64,000 nucleotides of DNA, taken from NCBI RefSeq assembly GCF_001244735.1, contig NZ_LN868937.1, positions 2,006,729-2,070,728 of the forward strand, given 5' to 3'. Source of the DNA: Bacillus andreraoultii (GTDB lineage Bacteria; Bacillota; Bacilli; Bacillales; Caldibacillaceae). This document shows, piece by piece, positions 1-8,799 of this stretch (its first letter is position 1; each line of letters begins with the position of its first letter). A program made the translations under genes and the position numbers. Under the pieces are notes generated by a model that saw only the letters and a list, made by a program, of their open reading frames with translations, ran no database searches and had not been told where the DNA came from.

Positions 1-54
1 TTGGAATCATGTCATAGAAAGTTAAAACGTTATATTAATATTTTTTTAACTTAA

Positions 55-1725
55 TTAAGAAGTTGGTGTTTCCTCCATTGATTCTTTTTGTAAAACTCTC
101 CACAAGATTTTTCCACTACTCGTCGTTGGAAATTGTTCTCGAAATTCTACAATTCTCGGATACTTGTAATTCGCTAATTTTTGTTTTGACCATTCAATTA
201 TTTCTTTCTCAGTGATTCTCCCTCTATAACTCTCCTTTAAAATGACATAAGCTTTCACTGTTTCTCCACGTTTTAAATCTGGGGCACTAACAACACAAGC
301 TTGTTGAACTGCCGGGTGTTCATAAAGAGTTGATTCCACTTCTGTTGGCCAAACTTTAAAACCAGCTGCATTTATCATTCGCTTTAATCGATCAACAATA
401 AAAAAGTATCCTTCTTCATCCATTTTTACAATATCCCCTGTTTTAAAGAATCTTTTTCCATCAATCTCAATGAATGCTTCTTTATTTTCTTCTTCTCGTT
501 GATAATATCCTTTAAATACTTGGGGTCCGTGAACAACAAGTTCACCTTCTTCATTTGGTTCAAGCTCTTTACCTGTCCCAATATCTATAACTCGAGCATC
601 TGTATTAAATGAAGGAATACCAAGACATTGTAATTTTGGCCGATCTGGTGGGTTGAAATGCGTATGAGAAATTGTTTCTGTTAATCCAAACCCTTCAACA
701 TAGCGTAATCCAGTTCGCTTAAATAGGTTCTCACCGACAGCTTGAGGTAGAGTAGCTCCACCTCCACCGATGACTTGTAAAGATTCGAGAGCGTATTTTT
801 CTAAATTTGGATTAGATAAAAAGTCAATTAGCATCGTACTTATATTAACCCAATGAGTACATTGAAACTCTCCAATAGCTTTAGCTGCATATTCTCGGTC
901 CCATCTAGTTAATAAAACGAGGGTGCTTCCAGCATAGATTGGTGTAAGCATACTATGAATAAGGCCTGTAACATGGAATAGAGGTAGAGTTGTTAATGTT
1001 ACAGCATCAGCAGTTACGTTCATCCAATGATAAGCACTAACCGTATTTGCTTGTATTGTTTTATTTGTATGGACACACCCTTTCGGCAACCCTGTCGTAC
1101 CTGACGTATAAGGAATTGCAGCAATGTCATCACTTTCACCAACATATGTAGATGGGACAACATTTGCTGACATTGCTTCATGCCAAGAAGTATCTTCAAT
1201 CGATGGAATTCTAGGTGCCCCAACTTCATCGGGGATTTGACCGATTGCTTCTTTTATATTGATATAGTCTGAATAAGTTGCAATAATAATATTTTTTAAT
1301 GCGGTTTTCCCTTTTAATGGTGCTACTTTTTCATATAACTCTTGACTAACGAAAGCATGTTTAATTTCACAATCTTTAAGATAAAATTCTAAGTCTTTCG
1401 TTGTACTCATCGGATTAATAGGTACAATAACAGCACGTACCCGTAAGATTGCAAAGAAACTAATGATAAATTGAGGAGAGTTTTGCATAAATAATAAAAT
1501 TTTATCATTTGCGTCTACACTAAGTTTCTTTTGTAAATAACCTGCCAGATTTTCAACCTCTTGCAGTAGTTGCCTATACGTATATTCTTTTCCGTAATAA
1601 TGGATAGCAATTTTATTCGGATACTTCTTTGCAGTTATTATTAAGTTATCAACTAAAGTTATTTCAGGGATTGTTAATGTCTTCGATAAGCGCGCTGGCC
1701 AATATTTATAATGTAATGAGTTCAT
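55..1725 (-). CDS. AMP-forming fatty acyl-CoA ligase
   Basis: Adenylate-forming enzyme that activates a carboxylic acid, probably a fatty acid, to its CoA thioester with ATP. The sequence shows the AMP-binding P-loop (YTSGTTGLPKG, about residue 205), the GFGLTET motif, and the C-terminal hinge and catalytic region (TGDIVKMDEEGYFFIVDRLK, then the late Lys in SSGKILWR). About 556 residues is the normal length. A GTG exists 15 nt further upstream, but GAGGAGG sits just before ATG 1725, so I chose that start. It is the last gene of a cluster with a ComB-like phosphatase, APH-type kinase, TetR, SDR and acyl-CoA dehydrogenase, which suggests beta-oxidation of an acyl or isoprenoid acid. The substrate is not deducible. 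Confidence 0.9.
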   Translation of the reverse strand: MNSLHYKYWPARLSKTLTIPEITLVDNLIITAKKYPNKIAIHYYGKEYTYRQLLQEVENLAGYLQKKLSVDANDKILLFMQNSPQFIISFFAILRVRAVIVPINPMSTTKDLEFYLKDCEIKHAFVSQELYEKVAPLKGKTALKNIIIATYSDYINIKEAIGQIPDEVGAPRIPSIEDTSWHEAMSANVVPSTYVGESDDIAAIPYTSGTTGLPKGCVHTNKTIQANTVSAYHWMNVTADAVTLTTLPLFHVTGLIHSMLTPIYAGSTLVLLTRWDREYAAKAIGEFQCTHWVNISTMLIDFLSNPNLEKYALESLQVIGGGGATLPQAVGENLFKRTGLRYVEGFGLTETISHTHFNPPDRPKLQCLGIPSFNTDARVIDIGTGKELEPNEEGELVVHGPQVFKGYYQREEENKEAFIEIDGKRFFKTGDIVKMDEEGYFFIVDRLKRMINAAGFKVWPTEVESTLYEHPAVQQACVVSAPDLKRGETVKAYVILKESYRGRITEKEIIEWSKQKLANYKYPRIVEFREQFPTTSSGKILWRVLQKESMEETPTS

Positions 1726-1753
1726 ATGGTTCCTCCTCACTAAAAATTTTTTT

Positions 1754-1915
1754 GCTAATAGAAAAGTAAATATTTTTCAATTTCAACATTCCTTGTGCGC
1801 TAAAAAACGCACAAGGAATGCTCTAGCTGCATTACATCGCAGCCAAAAAAAGCTTTTTCGGCGAACTACGGGTCTCGTTTCGCCTGAAGGCTCTTACGTC
1901 CCTGAGTTTTCTTTA
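1754..1915 (+). repeat. Dispersed intergenic repeat, copy A
   Basis: One of six related copies in the window. It begins GCTAATAGAAAAGTA, carries the hairpin CTTGTGCGC/GCGCACAAG with a 5-nt loop, then GGCTCTAGC...CGGCGAACTACGGGTCTCG...CCTGAGTTTTCTTTAT. Its right end includes the stop codon of the ComB-like gene. No coding potential was seen. Confidence 0.8.
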
Positions 1916-2668
1916 TAAAGGTTTTATTACTGAATTTGTCACTGATGTTATATATTTCTTATCTTCTAACTTAAGGACTAGTGGCAATACACCTTGTTGA
2001 CTAACAAATGAAAGGTCATATTCATAATGATATTTTTTAAGATTAGCTCCAACACGAGACTTCGTTAAAATTTGTAGTGATTCATGAGCTCTATTTTCAT
2101 AAAATAATGTTGCTGCAAGCGAGCTATCTGTTAATTCTACATTTTCAATTCCTATAGTTTTTATTAACTGTGAAATAAAATAACCAGCACCATAAAAATC
2201 TTCTAAACAAAACGTATTTGAAGATCCGGAACAAACGACAATAATGGTTTCTCCATTATATTGTTTAGCAATATGCTCGCAAACAGTATTTCCGTTCAGT
2301 AGTGAGGCAATATATACCTCTTTCGCACTAGAAGATTTCCTTATCGCTACAGTTCCATTCGTAGTTGAAAGAATGACATCTTTTCCCAATACTTGACGCT
2401 GTAGGATAGATGGTAAAGGGTCTAGAAATCCCTCAATGGTTACTCCATTATATTCACCGACAAGTGCAACTTCCCGATCTTGGATATTTTTAGCCTCTAC
2501 TAATGCCTCATTTCCGTCCATAACAGGAATGACTCGGTTAGCACCATAATAAAAACAAGCTGTTATTGTTGAAGTAGCTAGTAGTACATCAAAAACTACG
2601 GCAATTTTATCCTTGTTCATTTGTACTGAATCAATTTCCTCTTTTTTTAAGAGCGTATGAATTTTCAC
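1913..2668 (-). CDS. ComB-like 2-phosphosulfolactate phosphatase family protein
   Basis: About 251 residues of the ComB fold (Mg-dependent phosphatase first described in coenzyme M synthesis). The family blocks are visible: VVFDVLLATSTI near the N-terminus, GEYNG.TIEGF, STTNGTVAIR and VVCSGSSNTFCLEDFYGAG. The usual Arg in DVLRATSTI is Leu here. Bacilli do not make coenzyme M, so the real substrate is unknown; its place among acyl-CoA genes suggests a phosphorylated intermediate. Start GTG 2668 is preceded by AAAGGTG; GTG 2680 in the same frame is the alternative. It overlaps the kinase stop region, so the two are probably translationally coupled. Confidence 0.8.
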   Translation of the reverse strand: MKIHTLLKKEEIDSVQMNKDKIAVVFDVLLATSTITACFYYGANRVIPVMDGNEALVEAKNIQDREVALVGEYNGVTIEGFLDPLPSILQRQVLGKDVILSTTNGTVAIRKSSSAKEVYIASLLNGNTVCEHIAKQYNGETIIVVCSGSSNTFCLEDFYGAGYFISQLIKTIGIENVELTDSSLAATLFYENRAHESLQILTKSRVGANLKKYHYEYDLSFVSQQGVLPLVLKLEDKKYITSVTNSVIKPL

Positions 2669-2672
2669 TCCA

Positions 2673-3740
2673 TCACACACCTTTACTGTAATTCAAAGCA
2701 TGATGTATCAAGCTTTTTACTTGTAAATCGAATTTTGCAAACCTCTCATCGTTTGTTTGCCCTTTTTTATATCGATAATAAATTTGTTGACAAATAACAG
2801 CTAATTTAAAATAAGCAAATGTTAAATAAAAATGGATATTCGTTAGATCACGACCACTCTTTTTTGCATATGCTTCAATAAATTGTTCACGACTATAAAA
2901 CCCTTCTCTTGTAGTTATTGACTTTCCACCAAAAGATTGTTTTAAGACATCGGGATCACGCTCTTCCATCCAATAACTAAGTGCTGCTCCGAGATCTGCA
3001 AAAGGATCGCCAACAGTTGTCATTTCCCAGTCGAATAATCCGACCATTTCGTTAAAATCAGGAGAAAACATAGCATTATTTAATTTATAATCATAATGGA
3101 TAATTGTAGGTTCAGGGGATGTCGGGATATTATTGATAAGCCATTTTGTTAATTCGTCAACACCAACGACTTCATCCGTTTTTGAAAGCTCATATCGCTT
3201 CGTCCATCCAGTAACTTGGCGTTCCATAAAGCCTTCTGGTTTTGACATATCTTTTAAAACCGTCTTATTATAATCGATTCGATGCAATTCAACTAATTTA
3301 TCGACCATTATTTCAGAAAGTTTCTTTCCTAATTGTGGTGTGTATATTACCCACTCAGGGAAATCCGTATCAACAACAATACCAGTTCTTCTTTCCATAA
3401 TAAAAAATGGACTCCCTACAATTGTGTGATCATCGGAAAATAAATATGGTTTTGGTGCTGTTGGATAATATGCATGAAGACTAGCCAATATCTGATATTC
3501 ACGCTGCATATCATGAGCTTTCGGTGCAACTGGTCCATGTGGTGGGCGCCTCAATACTGCTTCCCATTCACTAATCCGTAATAAATAAGTTAAATTTGAA
3601 TGTCCTGCTCCAAATTGTTCAATTTCTAATTCTCCATTTGGAATCATAGGAAGATTTTCTCGAATAAAACGAGATAAAACCTTTTCATTCAGTTCTTCTC
3701 CTTTACGAACGACAATCGTGTCACGATATGATGTACTCAC
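2673..3740 (-). CDS. APH-type phosphotransferase (ACAD10/11 kinase-like)
   Basis: About 355-residue aminoglycoside-phosphotransferase-fold kinase. The catalytic loop HYDYKLNN (H-x-D-x4-N) and the metal-binding DWE (in GLFDWEMTTVGDP) are intact, and FGAGHSNLTYLL is the N-terminal nucleotide loop. Proteins of this type are fused to or encoded beside acyl-CoA dehydrogenases (ACAD10/ACAD11), where they phosphorylate 4-hydroxyacyl-CoAs; the acyl-CoA dehydrogenase in this cluster fits that. A phosphatase-like gene follows directly. An ATG lies at 3758, but GAAGGTGGG before GTG 3740 favours the inner start. The role is inferred from family and context. Confidence 0.8.
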   Translation of the reverse strand: MSTSYRDTIVVRKGEELNEKVLSRFIRENLPMIPNGELEIEQFGAGHSNLTYLLRISEWEAVLRRPPHGPVAPKAHDMQREYQILASLHAYYPTAPKPYLFSDDHTIVGSPFFIMERRTGIVVDTDFPEWVIYTPQLGKKLSEIMVDKLVELHRIDYNKTVLKDMSKPEGFMERQVTGWTKRYELSKTDEVVGVDELTKWLINNIPTSPEPTIIHYDYKLNNAMFSPDFNEMVGLFDWEMTTVGDPFADLGAALSYWMEERDPDVLKQSFGGKSITTREGFYSREQFIEAYAKKSGRDLTNIHFYLTFAYFKLAVICQQIYYRYKKGQTNDERFAKFDLQVKSLIHHALNYSKGV

Positions 3741-3769
3741 TTTCCCACCTTCATTCATTTAATTTTCGT

Positions 3770-3936
3770 TGACTAATAGAAAAGTATAAATTTTCTAATT
3801 TCCAATTTTCTTGTGCGCTTAAGCGCACAAGAAAGGCTCTAGCAGCTGCATCAAAGCCGAAAAACTCCCTCTCTTTTTAGAGAACGCTAGTCTATTTGGT
3901 GCTTAAAAGCTCGAGCGTCCCTAAGTTTTCTTTATT
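3770..3936 (+). repeat. Dispersed intergenic repeat, copy B
   Basis: Starts GACTAATAGAAAAGTATAAA, with the perfect hairpin CTTGTGCGCTTAAGCGCACAAG arms, then GGCTCTAGCAGCTGCATCAAAGCC..., ending CTAAGTTTTCTTTAT. Same orientation as copy A. It lies in the 5' leader region of the kinase gene. Confidence 0.8.
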
Positions 3937-3937
3937 T

Positions 3938-3969
3938 GGGCGAGATAATTTACAATCTATCACTCGCCC
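3938..3969. other. Inverted repeat in kinase leader
   Basis: GGGCGAG at 3938-3944 pairs with CTCGCCC at 3963-3969. There is no clear T-run on either strand, so I do not call it a terminator; it could be a leader hairpin between operator and gene. Confidence 0.5.
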
Positions 3970-3978
3970 TTCAAATTT

Positions 3979-4002
3979 AACATACCAACCAGTTAGTATG
4001 TT
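3979..4002. promoter_or_regulatory. Palindromic operator candidate (TetR-type)
   Basis: AACATAC-N10-GTATGTT; the inner bases are also near-symmetric (half-site CATACCA and TAGTATG). It lies between the TetR gene and the kinase-phosphatase-ligase genes. TetR proteins typically bind such sites; assignment to the neighbouring TetR gene is inference. Confidence 0.65.
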
Positions 4003-4054
4003 AATGATTAAGATAAATGCAAGTAATTATCCGAATTGTTATACAATTACTTTT

Positions 4055-4618
4055 TTAGTTTAACAGACCTTCTAAAATTATTTGAGCATATATATTTACT
4101 AATTGTTTTGGTGAAATTTCACCTTCCGGTTTATACCAATTATAACTCCAATTTGCTAGTCCAATGATTCCTAAAGCTGTTATATCAGATGGGATTTCAT
4201 TTTTGAAAATTCCTTCGTCCATCCCACGTTTTACTACAGTTTCAACATTGATACGGAATTGCTTTCTCTTCTCTTTTATTTTTGTTAAATTTTCACCTGT
4301 TAAGTGGCGTAGTTCGCGAAAATAAACACGTGCTCGGGGTCCATTTTCAATAATATCATCAATTGATACTTCAATCATCCCGATTAGTTGTTCTTTTGAG
4401 GTTAGCGTTTGATCTTCTAATATTATTCTTTGTCTTTCTAGAAGATTGTTAATATATTCATCATGTATGTCCATTAACAATTGTTCTTTACTAGAGAAAT
4501 AATAATAGAAACTACCTTTCGTTACACCTAGTTCATCAACAATATCTTGAATAGATGTTGAACTAAATCCCTTTTTTTCAAATAATTCAATGCTTTTTTC
4601 AATTATTTTATCTTTCAT
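4055..4618 (-). CDS. TetR-family transcriptional regulator
   Basis: 187 residues. The N-terminal helix-turn-helix is typical: SIQDIVDELGVTKGSFYYYF at about residues 21-42 within the TetR_N domain. The C-terminal ligand domain contains NWSYNWYKPEG, as seen in acyl-CoA-responsive regulators of the KstR2/FadR-like type. GAGGAAGAG precedes the ATG. It follows the acyl-CoA dehydrogenase and SDR genes on the same strand and probably represses the cluster through the two CATACYA palindromes, responding to an acyl-CoA. Ligand and sites are inferred. Confidence 0.88.
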   Translation of the reverse strand: MKDKIIEKSIELFEKKGFSSTSIQDIVDELGVTKGSFYYYFSSKEQLLMDIHDEYINNLLERQRIILEDQTLTSKEQLIGMIEVSIDDIIENGPRARVYFRELRHLTGENLTKIKEKRKQFRINVETVVKRGMDEGIFKNEIPSDITALGIIGLANWSYNWYKPEGEISPKQLVNIYAQIILEGLLN

Positions 4619-4686
4619 TTTTTCTCTTCCTCACTAGTAAATTTCTTACTTATAATTTATCACATCCTTCCAACCTTTTACATGAT

Positions 4687-5466
4687 TTATGCATAGGCAC
4701 TCGATCCACCATCGACTTTAATAATTTCCCCAGTAACGAAATCAGATGCATTTGATGCTAAAAACAATGCTGCACCTTTTAAGTCATTTTCACTGCCATA
4801 TCGATTTAAAGGTGTATTTCCTATAATTTTATCTCCACCTTTTTCGATTAACCCTTTAGACATTTTTGTTGGAAAAAATCCAGGAGCAATCCCGTTTACA
4901 TGTATATTATATTTACCCCACTTTACTGCTAAATCTTTTGTAAAAGTAATAACCGCACCTTTACTTGTGTTGTAACCAATCGTATCCATCACTTCAGGAT
5001 TCGTTCCACCAAAACCGGCGACAGAGGCGATATTTATAATTTTACCACTGTTTTGTTTAATCATAACCTTTCCTGCTTCTACACTCATTAAGTATGTACC
5101 AGTAACATTGACATTAATTACTTTTTCCCACGCTTCAATCGGCATTTCAGTAACGGGTGCTCCCCACGTCGCCCCACTGTTGTTGACTAAAATATCAATA
5201 GTTCCAAATTGTTCTACTGTTTCATTTACAACTTTTTTAACATCTTCAAGTTTACTAACATCACATGCCAGTGCGATCGAACCTATACCATACTTACTTT
5301 TTAATTCTTCACTTTTTTCTTGACATTGTTCGAGTTTTCGAGAGCAAATGACTACGTTGGCACCAGCTTCTGCAAAAGCTTCTGCTATTTGAGCTCCAAG
5401 TCCTCTCCCTCCACCTGTTACAATTGCTGTTTTTCCAGATAATTTAAATAGGTCAAAAACTCCCAT
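4687..5466 (-). CDS. SDR-family oxidoreductase
   Basis: 259-residue classical short-chain dehydrogenase. It shows the cofactor loop TGGGRGLG, the NNSG motif, the catalytic Ser (NIASVAGFGG) and Y-x3-K (YNTSK), and a C-terminal VDGGSSAYA as in 3-oxoacyl reductases and gluconate 5-dehydrogenases. NAD(P)-dependent oxidation or reduction of a hydroxyacyl or related intermediate is likely in this acyl-CoA cluster. It sits 22 nt after the acyl-CoA dehydrogenase gene, in one transcription unit with it and the TetR gene. Substrate is unknown. Confidence 0.9.
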   Translation of the reverse strand: MGVFDLFKLSGKTAIVTGGGRGLGAQIAEAFAEAGANVVICSRKLEQCQEKSEELKSKYGIGSIALACDVSKLEDVKKVVNETVEQFGTIDILVNNSGATWGAPVTEMPIEAWEKVINVNVTGTYLMSVEAGKVMIKQNSGKIINIASVAGFGGTNPEVMDTIGYNTSKGAVITFTKDLAVKWGKYNIHVNGIAPGFFPTKMSKGLIEKGGDKIIGNTPLNRYGSENDLKGAALFLASNASDFVTGEIIKVDGGSSAYA

Positions 5467-5488
5467 ATTTATACCTCCAAAATTTTTA

Positions 5489-6697
5489 TTATAAATATTT
5501 TTTTAATTCTAATCTAGCAATTTGGCGTCGATGAACTTCATCGGGACCATCCGCAATCCGTAAAGTACGAGCATTTGCCCAATGGTAAGCTAGTGTAAAA
5601 TCGTCACTAATACCTGCTGCTCCAAAAGCTTGAATTGCTCGATCAAGAACCCGTAATGCCATGTTTGGTGCCACAACTTTAATCATTGCAATCTCCGTTT
5701 TTGCTTCTTTATTCCCGACAGTATCCATCATATAAGCTGCTTTTAATGTAAGAAGCCGCGCTTGTTCTATTTCAATTCGTGAATCAGCAATCCACTCTTG
5801 AATGACACCTTGTTGTGCAAGTTTCTTACCAAATGTTTCTCTTTCATTAACACGTTTGCATAAATCCTCCAATGCACGTTCAGCTAAACCTATTAAGCGC
5901 ATACAGTGGTGGATACGACCAGGACCAAGGCGCCCTTGGGCAATGGCAAATCCTTTACCTTCACCCCATATAATATTTTCTGCTGGCACGCGAACATTAT
6001 CGAATGTAATTTCAGCATGGCCATGTGGAGCGTCATCATAGCCAAAAACAGGTAGCATTCGATCAATTTTCACCCCAGGGGCATCTAACGGTACGAGTAT
6101 CATTGATTGTTGCTCATGTCTAGGTGCATGAGGGTCACTTTTTCCCATGACAATCGCAATTTTACACCTTGGATCTCCTGCACCAGATGACCACCACTTT
6201 TTCCCATTTATAACATATTCATCGCCATCACGAACAATGCTTGTAGAAATATTCGTCGCGTCACTCGAAGCTATATCTGGTTCCGTCATTGAAAAACAGG
6301 AACGAATTTCTCCCGCTAGCAAGGGCTTTAACCATCTCTCTTTCTGCTCCTCGGATCCATAACGTACGAGGACCTCCATGTTTCCTGTATCTGGTGCATT
6401 GCAGTTAAACACTTCTGGCCCAATCATAGATCGACCCATTATTTCACAAAGAGGTGCATATTCTAAATTTGATAAACCTGCTCCATATTCACTATCTGGT
6501 AGAAATAAATTCCACAAACCTTCTGCTTTTGCTTTTTCTTTTAATTCCTCCATAATTGGCGGAATCGAAGAAAAACGATTACCATGTTCGTTAAGCTGCT
6601 CTTTGTAAACCCTTTCATTTGGGTATACAAATTCCTCCATAAATTGAATTAACTTCTCACGTAATTCTATCACCTTATTAGAATATGAAAAATTCAC
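5489..6697 (-). CDS. Acyl-CoA dehydrogenase
   Basis: About 402-residue FAD-dependent acyl-CoA dehydrogenase of the ACAD10/11-like kind. Visible features are [16 protein letters not shown] (FAD and substrate loop), [10 protein letters not shown], the C-terminal helix [15 protein letters not shown], and [13 protein letters not shown] near the C-terminus. The start was set at GTG 6697 because GGGAGGA lies 7 nt upstream; an ATG at 6733 overlaps the promoter-operator region and lacks a site. It is first in a unit with SDR and TetR genes. Together with the APH-type kinase downstream it suggests catabolism of hydroxy-fatty acids. Confidence 0.92.
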   Translation of the reverse strand: MNFSYSNKVIELREKLIQFMEEFVYPNERVYKEQLNEHGNRFSSIPPIMEELKEKAKAEGLWNLFLPDSEYGAGLSNLEYAPLCEIMGRSMIGPEVFNCNAPDTGNMEVLVRYGSEEQKERWLKPLLAGEIRSCFSMTEPDIASSDATNISTSIVRDGDEYVINGKKWWSSGAGDPRCKIAIVMGKSDPHAPRHEQQSMILVPLDAPGVKIDRMLPVFGYDDAPHGHAEITFDNVRVPAENIIWGEGKGFAIAQGRLGPGRIHHCMRLIGLAERALEDLCKRVNERETFGKKLAQQGVIQEWIADSRIEIEQARLLTLKAAYMMDTVGNKEAKTEIAMIKVVAPNMALRVLDRAIQAFGAAGISDDFTLAYHWANARTLRIADGPDEVHRRQIARLELKKYL

Positions 6698-6726
6698 CCG
6701 AAATTCCTCCCATCCATTAATGACAC

Positions 6727-6750
6727 GCAACATACTAGGTGGTATGTTGC
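6727..6750. promoter_or_regulatory. Perfect palindromic operator candidate
   Basis: GCAACATAC-TAGGTG-GTATGTTGC, 9-bp arms without mismatch, just downstream of the promoter of the acyl-CoA dehydrogenase unit. It shares the half-site CATACYA with the site at 3979, but half-site spacing is 2 instead of 6. Likely bound by the TetR regulator (inference). Confidence 0.7.
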
Positions 6751-6763
6751 GAATTTTAATTAT

Positions 6764-6791
6764 ATTATAACAGATGGCGTATTTTTTTCAA
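6764..6791 (-). promoter_or_regulatory. SigA-type promoter for acyl-CoA dehydrogenase unit
   Basis: TTGAAA, 16-bp spacer, TATAAT on the minus strand, followed directly by the palindromic operator, so a bound repressor would block initiation. Confidence 0.65.
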
Positions 6792-6814
6792 TAAGAAATA
6801 ATAATATTTTTTTA

Positions 6815-6952
6815 ATAAAGAAAATTCAGGTCTCAAACCTTTAGGTGAAAAGAGCGCCTTGAGTTCAGTAAAGAAAACTCGGCAACCATCGGGTTTTCTA
6901 ATAAGTTAAAACATTAGAAATTTGGAAATTAAGATATTTATACTTTCTTATC
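6815..6952 (-). repeat. Dispersed intergenic repeat, copy C (degenerate)
   Basis: Opposite orientation to copies A and B. It begins TAAAGAAAATTCAGG, has AGAGCGCCTTGAGTTCAG and ends ATATTTATACTTTCTTATCC, matching both ends of the family; the middle and the hairpin are reduced. It is the most diverged copy. Confidence 0.55.
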
Positions 6953-6961
6953 CTAAAATCC

Positions 6962-6993
6962 AAAAAACCTATAGCGCAATTGCTATAGGTTAA
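6962..6993 (-). terminator. Terminator of symporter gene
   Basis: Stem ACCTATAGC/GCTATAGGT followed on the minus strand by a T-rich run, 5 nt after the symporter stop codon. Confidence 0.8.
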
Positions 6994-6997
6994 AATT

Positions 6998-8266
6998 TTA
7001 AACAGATATACTTTCATTATTAACTAATTCATCATCTTGCTGACTTATTACTCCACCTTTTTTTCTTTTTTCTAATTCGGTAATCATCACAGCACAGGCA
7101 GCATCACCTGTCGAATTCACTACAGTTCGTGCCATATCTAACAAACGATCAATCCCGATAATAAGTGCAATTCCTTCCACTGGTAAGTTTACCGATTGAA
7201 GCACCATTGCCAACATAACAAGACCGACACCAGGAACTGCTGCGGTTCCGACACTAGCAAGAACTGCAGTTAAAACAACCGTTACTAGCTGACCTAATGT
7301 TAAATCTGCACCAACAACTTGTGCAATAAATATCGTTGCGACCCCTTGCATAATTGCTGTCCCGTCCATGTTGATTGTCGCACCTAATGGTTGAACAAAA
7401 CTACTGATTGATTTTGGAACTCCCAATTTCCTTTGGGCGACGTCCATAGATATTGGGAGTGTTGCACTACTACTTGAGGTACTGAATGCAACCAACATTG
7501 CTGGGAAAAATTCTTTGAAAAATTGAACTGGGCTTCGTTTTGCAATGAAACCAATTGTACTTCCGTAGGTTACAACTGCATGAATTAATAACGCTAGAAG
7601 AACAACGAACATATAGACGCCCATCGCTTTCATCGCATCAAATCCTTGTTTACCAATAGCAGATGCAATTAATCCAAATGTACCATATGGAGCAAACTTC
7701 ATTACAAGACTAACTAAGTACATCATGATTTCATTACCTTGTTCAAAAAGGCGGGTTACACCTTTTACTCGGTCGCCAAGAACTGTTAAAGCAAATCCTA
7801 CAAAGACACTAAAAGTAATAATTTGTAACATATCACCTTCAGCAAATGCTTGAATTGGATTCGTAGGAATAATATTTAATAGTGAATCCATTACAGGAGG
7901 AGCATCATTAGCTTTATATGTAACATTGTCTAAATTAAACTCACTAACCTTACCTGGTTGAAATATATAGGCTAGTCCGATTCCAATGATAATGGCAAGG
8001 GCAGTTGTCAAAAGGAAATAACTAATCGCCTTAATTCCAATTCTACCAAGTTGCTTAGGGTCACCGAGACCTGTAACACCGATGACAAGTGAAAAAAATA
8101 CTAAAGGAACAACTAGCATTTTAATTAAGTTTAGAAAAATTGAACCTAGTGGACTAAATAAATATTGATCAATATACGGGAAAATATTTCCTGTATATAT
8201 ATTCATTAAAATACCTACAACAGCACCTAATATCAGTGAAAATATTATTTTAGTTGATAATTTCAA
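6998..8266 (-). CDS. Dicarboxylate/amino acid:cation symporter (GltP/GltT type)
   Basis: About 422-residue DAACS-family membrane carrier for glutamate, aspartate or C4-dicarboxylates. The family core is clear: the serine-rich re-entrant loop AFSTSSSSATLPIS, NMDGTAIMQG, and GIDRLLDMARTVVNSTGDAA with the substrate-binding residues. Several hydrophobic helices precede these. The start is TTG 8266, seven bases after AAGGAGG; upstream in-frame codons encode the ribosome-binding site itself. A ydaO-type c-di-AMP riboswitch and terminator lie in its leader, so transport is likely shut off when c-di-AMP is high. Confidence 0.92.
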   Translation of the reverse strand: MKLSTKIIFSLILGAVVGILMNIYTGNIFPYIDQYLFSPLGSIFLNLIKMLVVPLVFFSLVIGVTGLGDPKQLGRIGIKAISYFLLTTALAIIIGIGLAYIFQPGKVSEFNLDNVTYKANDAPPVMDSLLNIIPTNPIQAFAEGDMLQIITFSVFVGFALTVLGDRVKGVTRLFEQGNEIMMYLVSLVMKFAPYGTFGLIASAIGKQGFDAMKAMGVYMFVVLLALLIHAVVTYGSTIGFIAKRSPVQFFKEFFPAMLVAFSTSSSSATLPISMDVAQRKLGVPKSISSFVQPLGATINMDGTAIMQGVATIFIAQVVGADLTLGQLVTVVLTAVLASVGTAAVPGVGLVMLAMVLQSVNLPVEGIALIIGIDRLLDMARTVVNSTGDAACAVMITELEKRKKGGVISQQDDELVNNESISV

Positions 8267-8387
8267 TAAAATTCCTCCTTTAATCAATAAATTGTAAATT
8301 TAAAATTTAAAAACCTTGCAAATAGGAAAAAGTGTACTAGATGAATTGTTTGAGTGAAATGCTTAATTCAATTGGAGGGAGACTTAT

Positions 8388-8420
8388 AAAATAAAAAAAT
8401 ACAGTGGAAGCCCTGTATTT
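8388..8420 (-). terminator. Riboswitch expression-platform terminator
   Basis: AAATACAG/CTGTATTT stem with 8-nt loop and a following T-rich stretch on the minus strand, between the aptamer and the symporter start. Confidence 0.8.
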
Positions 8421-8423
8421 AGT

Positions 8424-8556
8424 CAAGAAATCTTCCCAATTGCTTACGAGGTTAGCTGACGGATTCGGGTCTAGGAATAACCCTACCTTTTTAAAAGGAT
8501 TCACCCCATGTACATAACTTGTACGATTGGTTCCCCCGCTCTTTTCAGATTAAGCA
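8424..8556 (-). promoter_or_regulatory. c-di-AMP riboswitch (ydaO-yuaA type)
   Basis: On the minus strand the conserved blocks of this class appear in order: GAGCGGGGGAACCAAT, GGGGTGAATCC, AGGTAGGG, CCCGAATCCGTCAGCTAACC and TCGTAAGC. They closely match the B. subtilis ydaO leader from memory. The class binds cyclic di-AMP and turns genes off when it is bound. The next feature is an intrinsic terminator, then the symporter gene, so an OFF switch is expected. The class is best known in front of potassium and osmolyte transport and cell wall hydrolase genes. Confidence 0.93.
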
Positions 8557-8748
8557 TTTTTCATTTTTAGTCTGTTGTAGTATAAAACAATAAAAAAAGA
8601 ATTATTGTATAATAATTACATCATAATTCAAAAATGGTGTCAAGATTTTTTACTTACAAATAAACCTATGAAAATACACAATGAATACGATTTCAATGAT
8701 CCACCTAACATACTTGAAGTGTTATCATTATATAATACTATTACATAA

Positions 8749-8782
8749 GAAAAGGAAGCGGTTCTTTCAACGCTTCCTCTCA
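8749..8782 (-). terminator. Terminator of Gly/His/Tyr-rich gene
   Basis: AGGAAGCG/CGCTTCCT stem, 10-nt loop, with TTTTCTTAT following on the minus strand, just after the small gene at 8800-9060. Confidence 0.8.
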
Positions 8783-8799
8783 CTTTTATAATCAATTTT

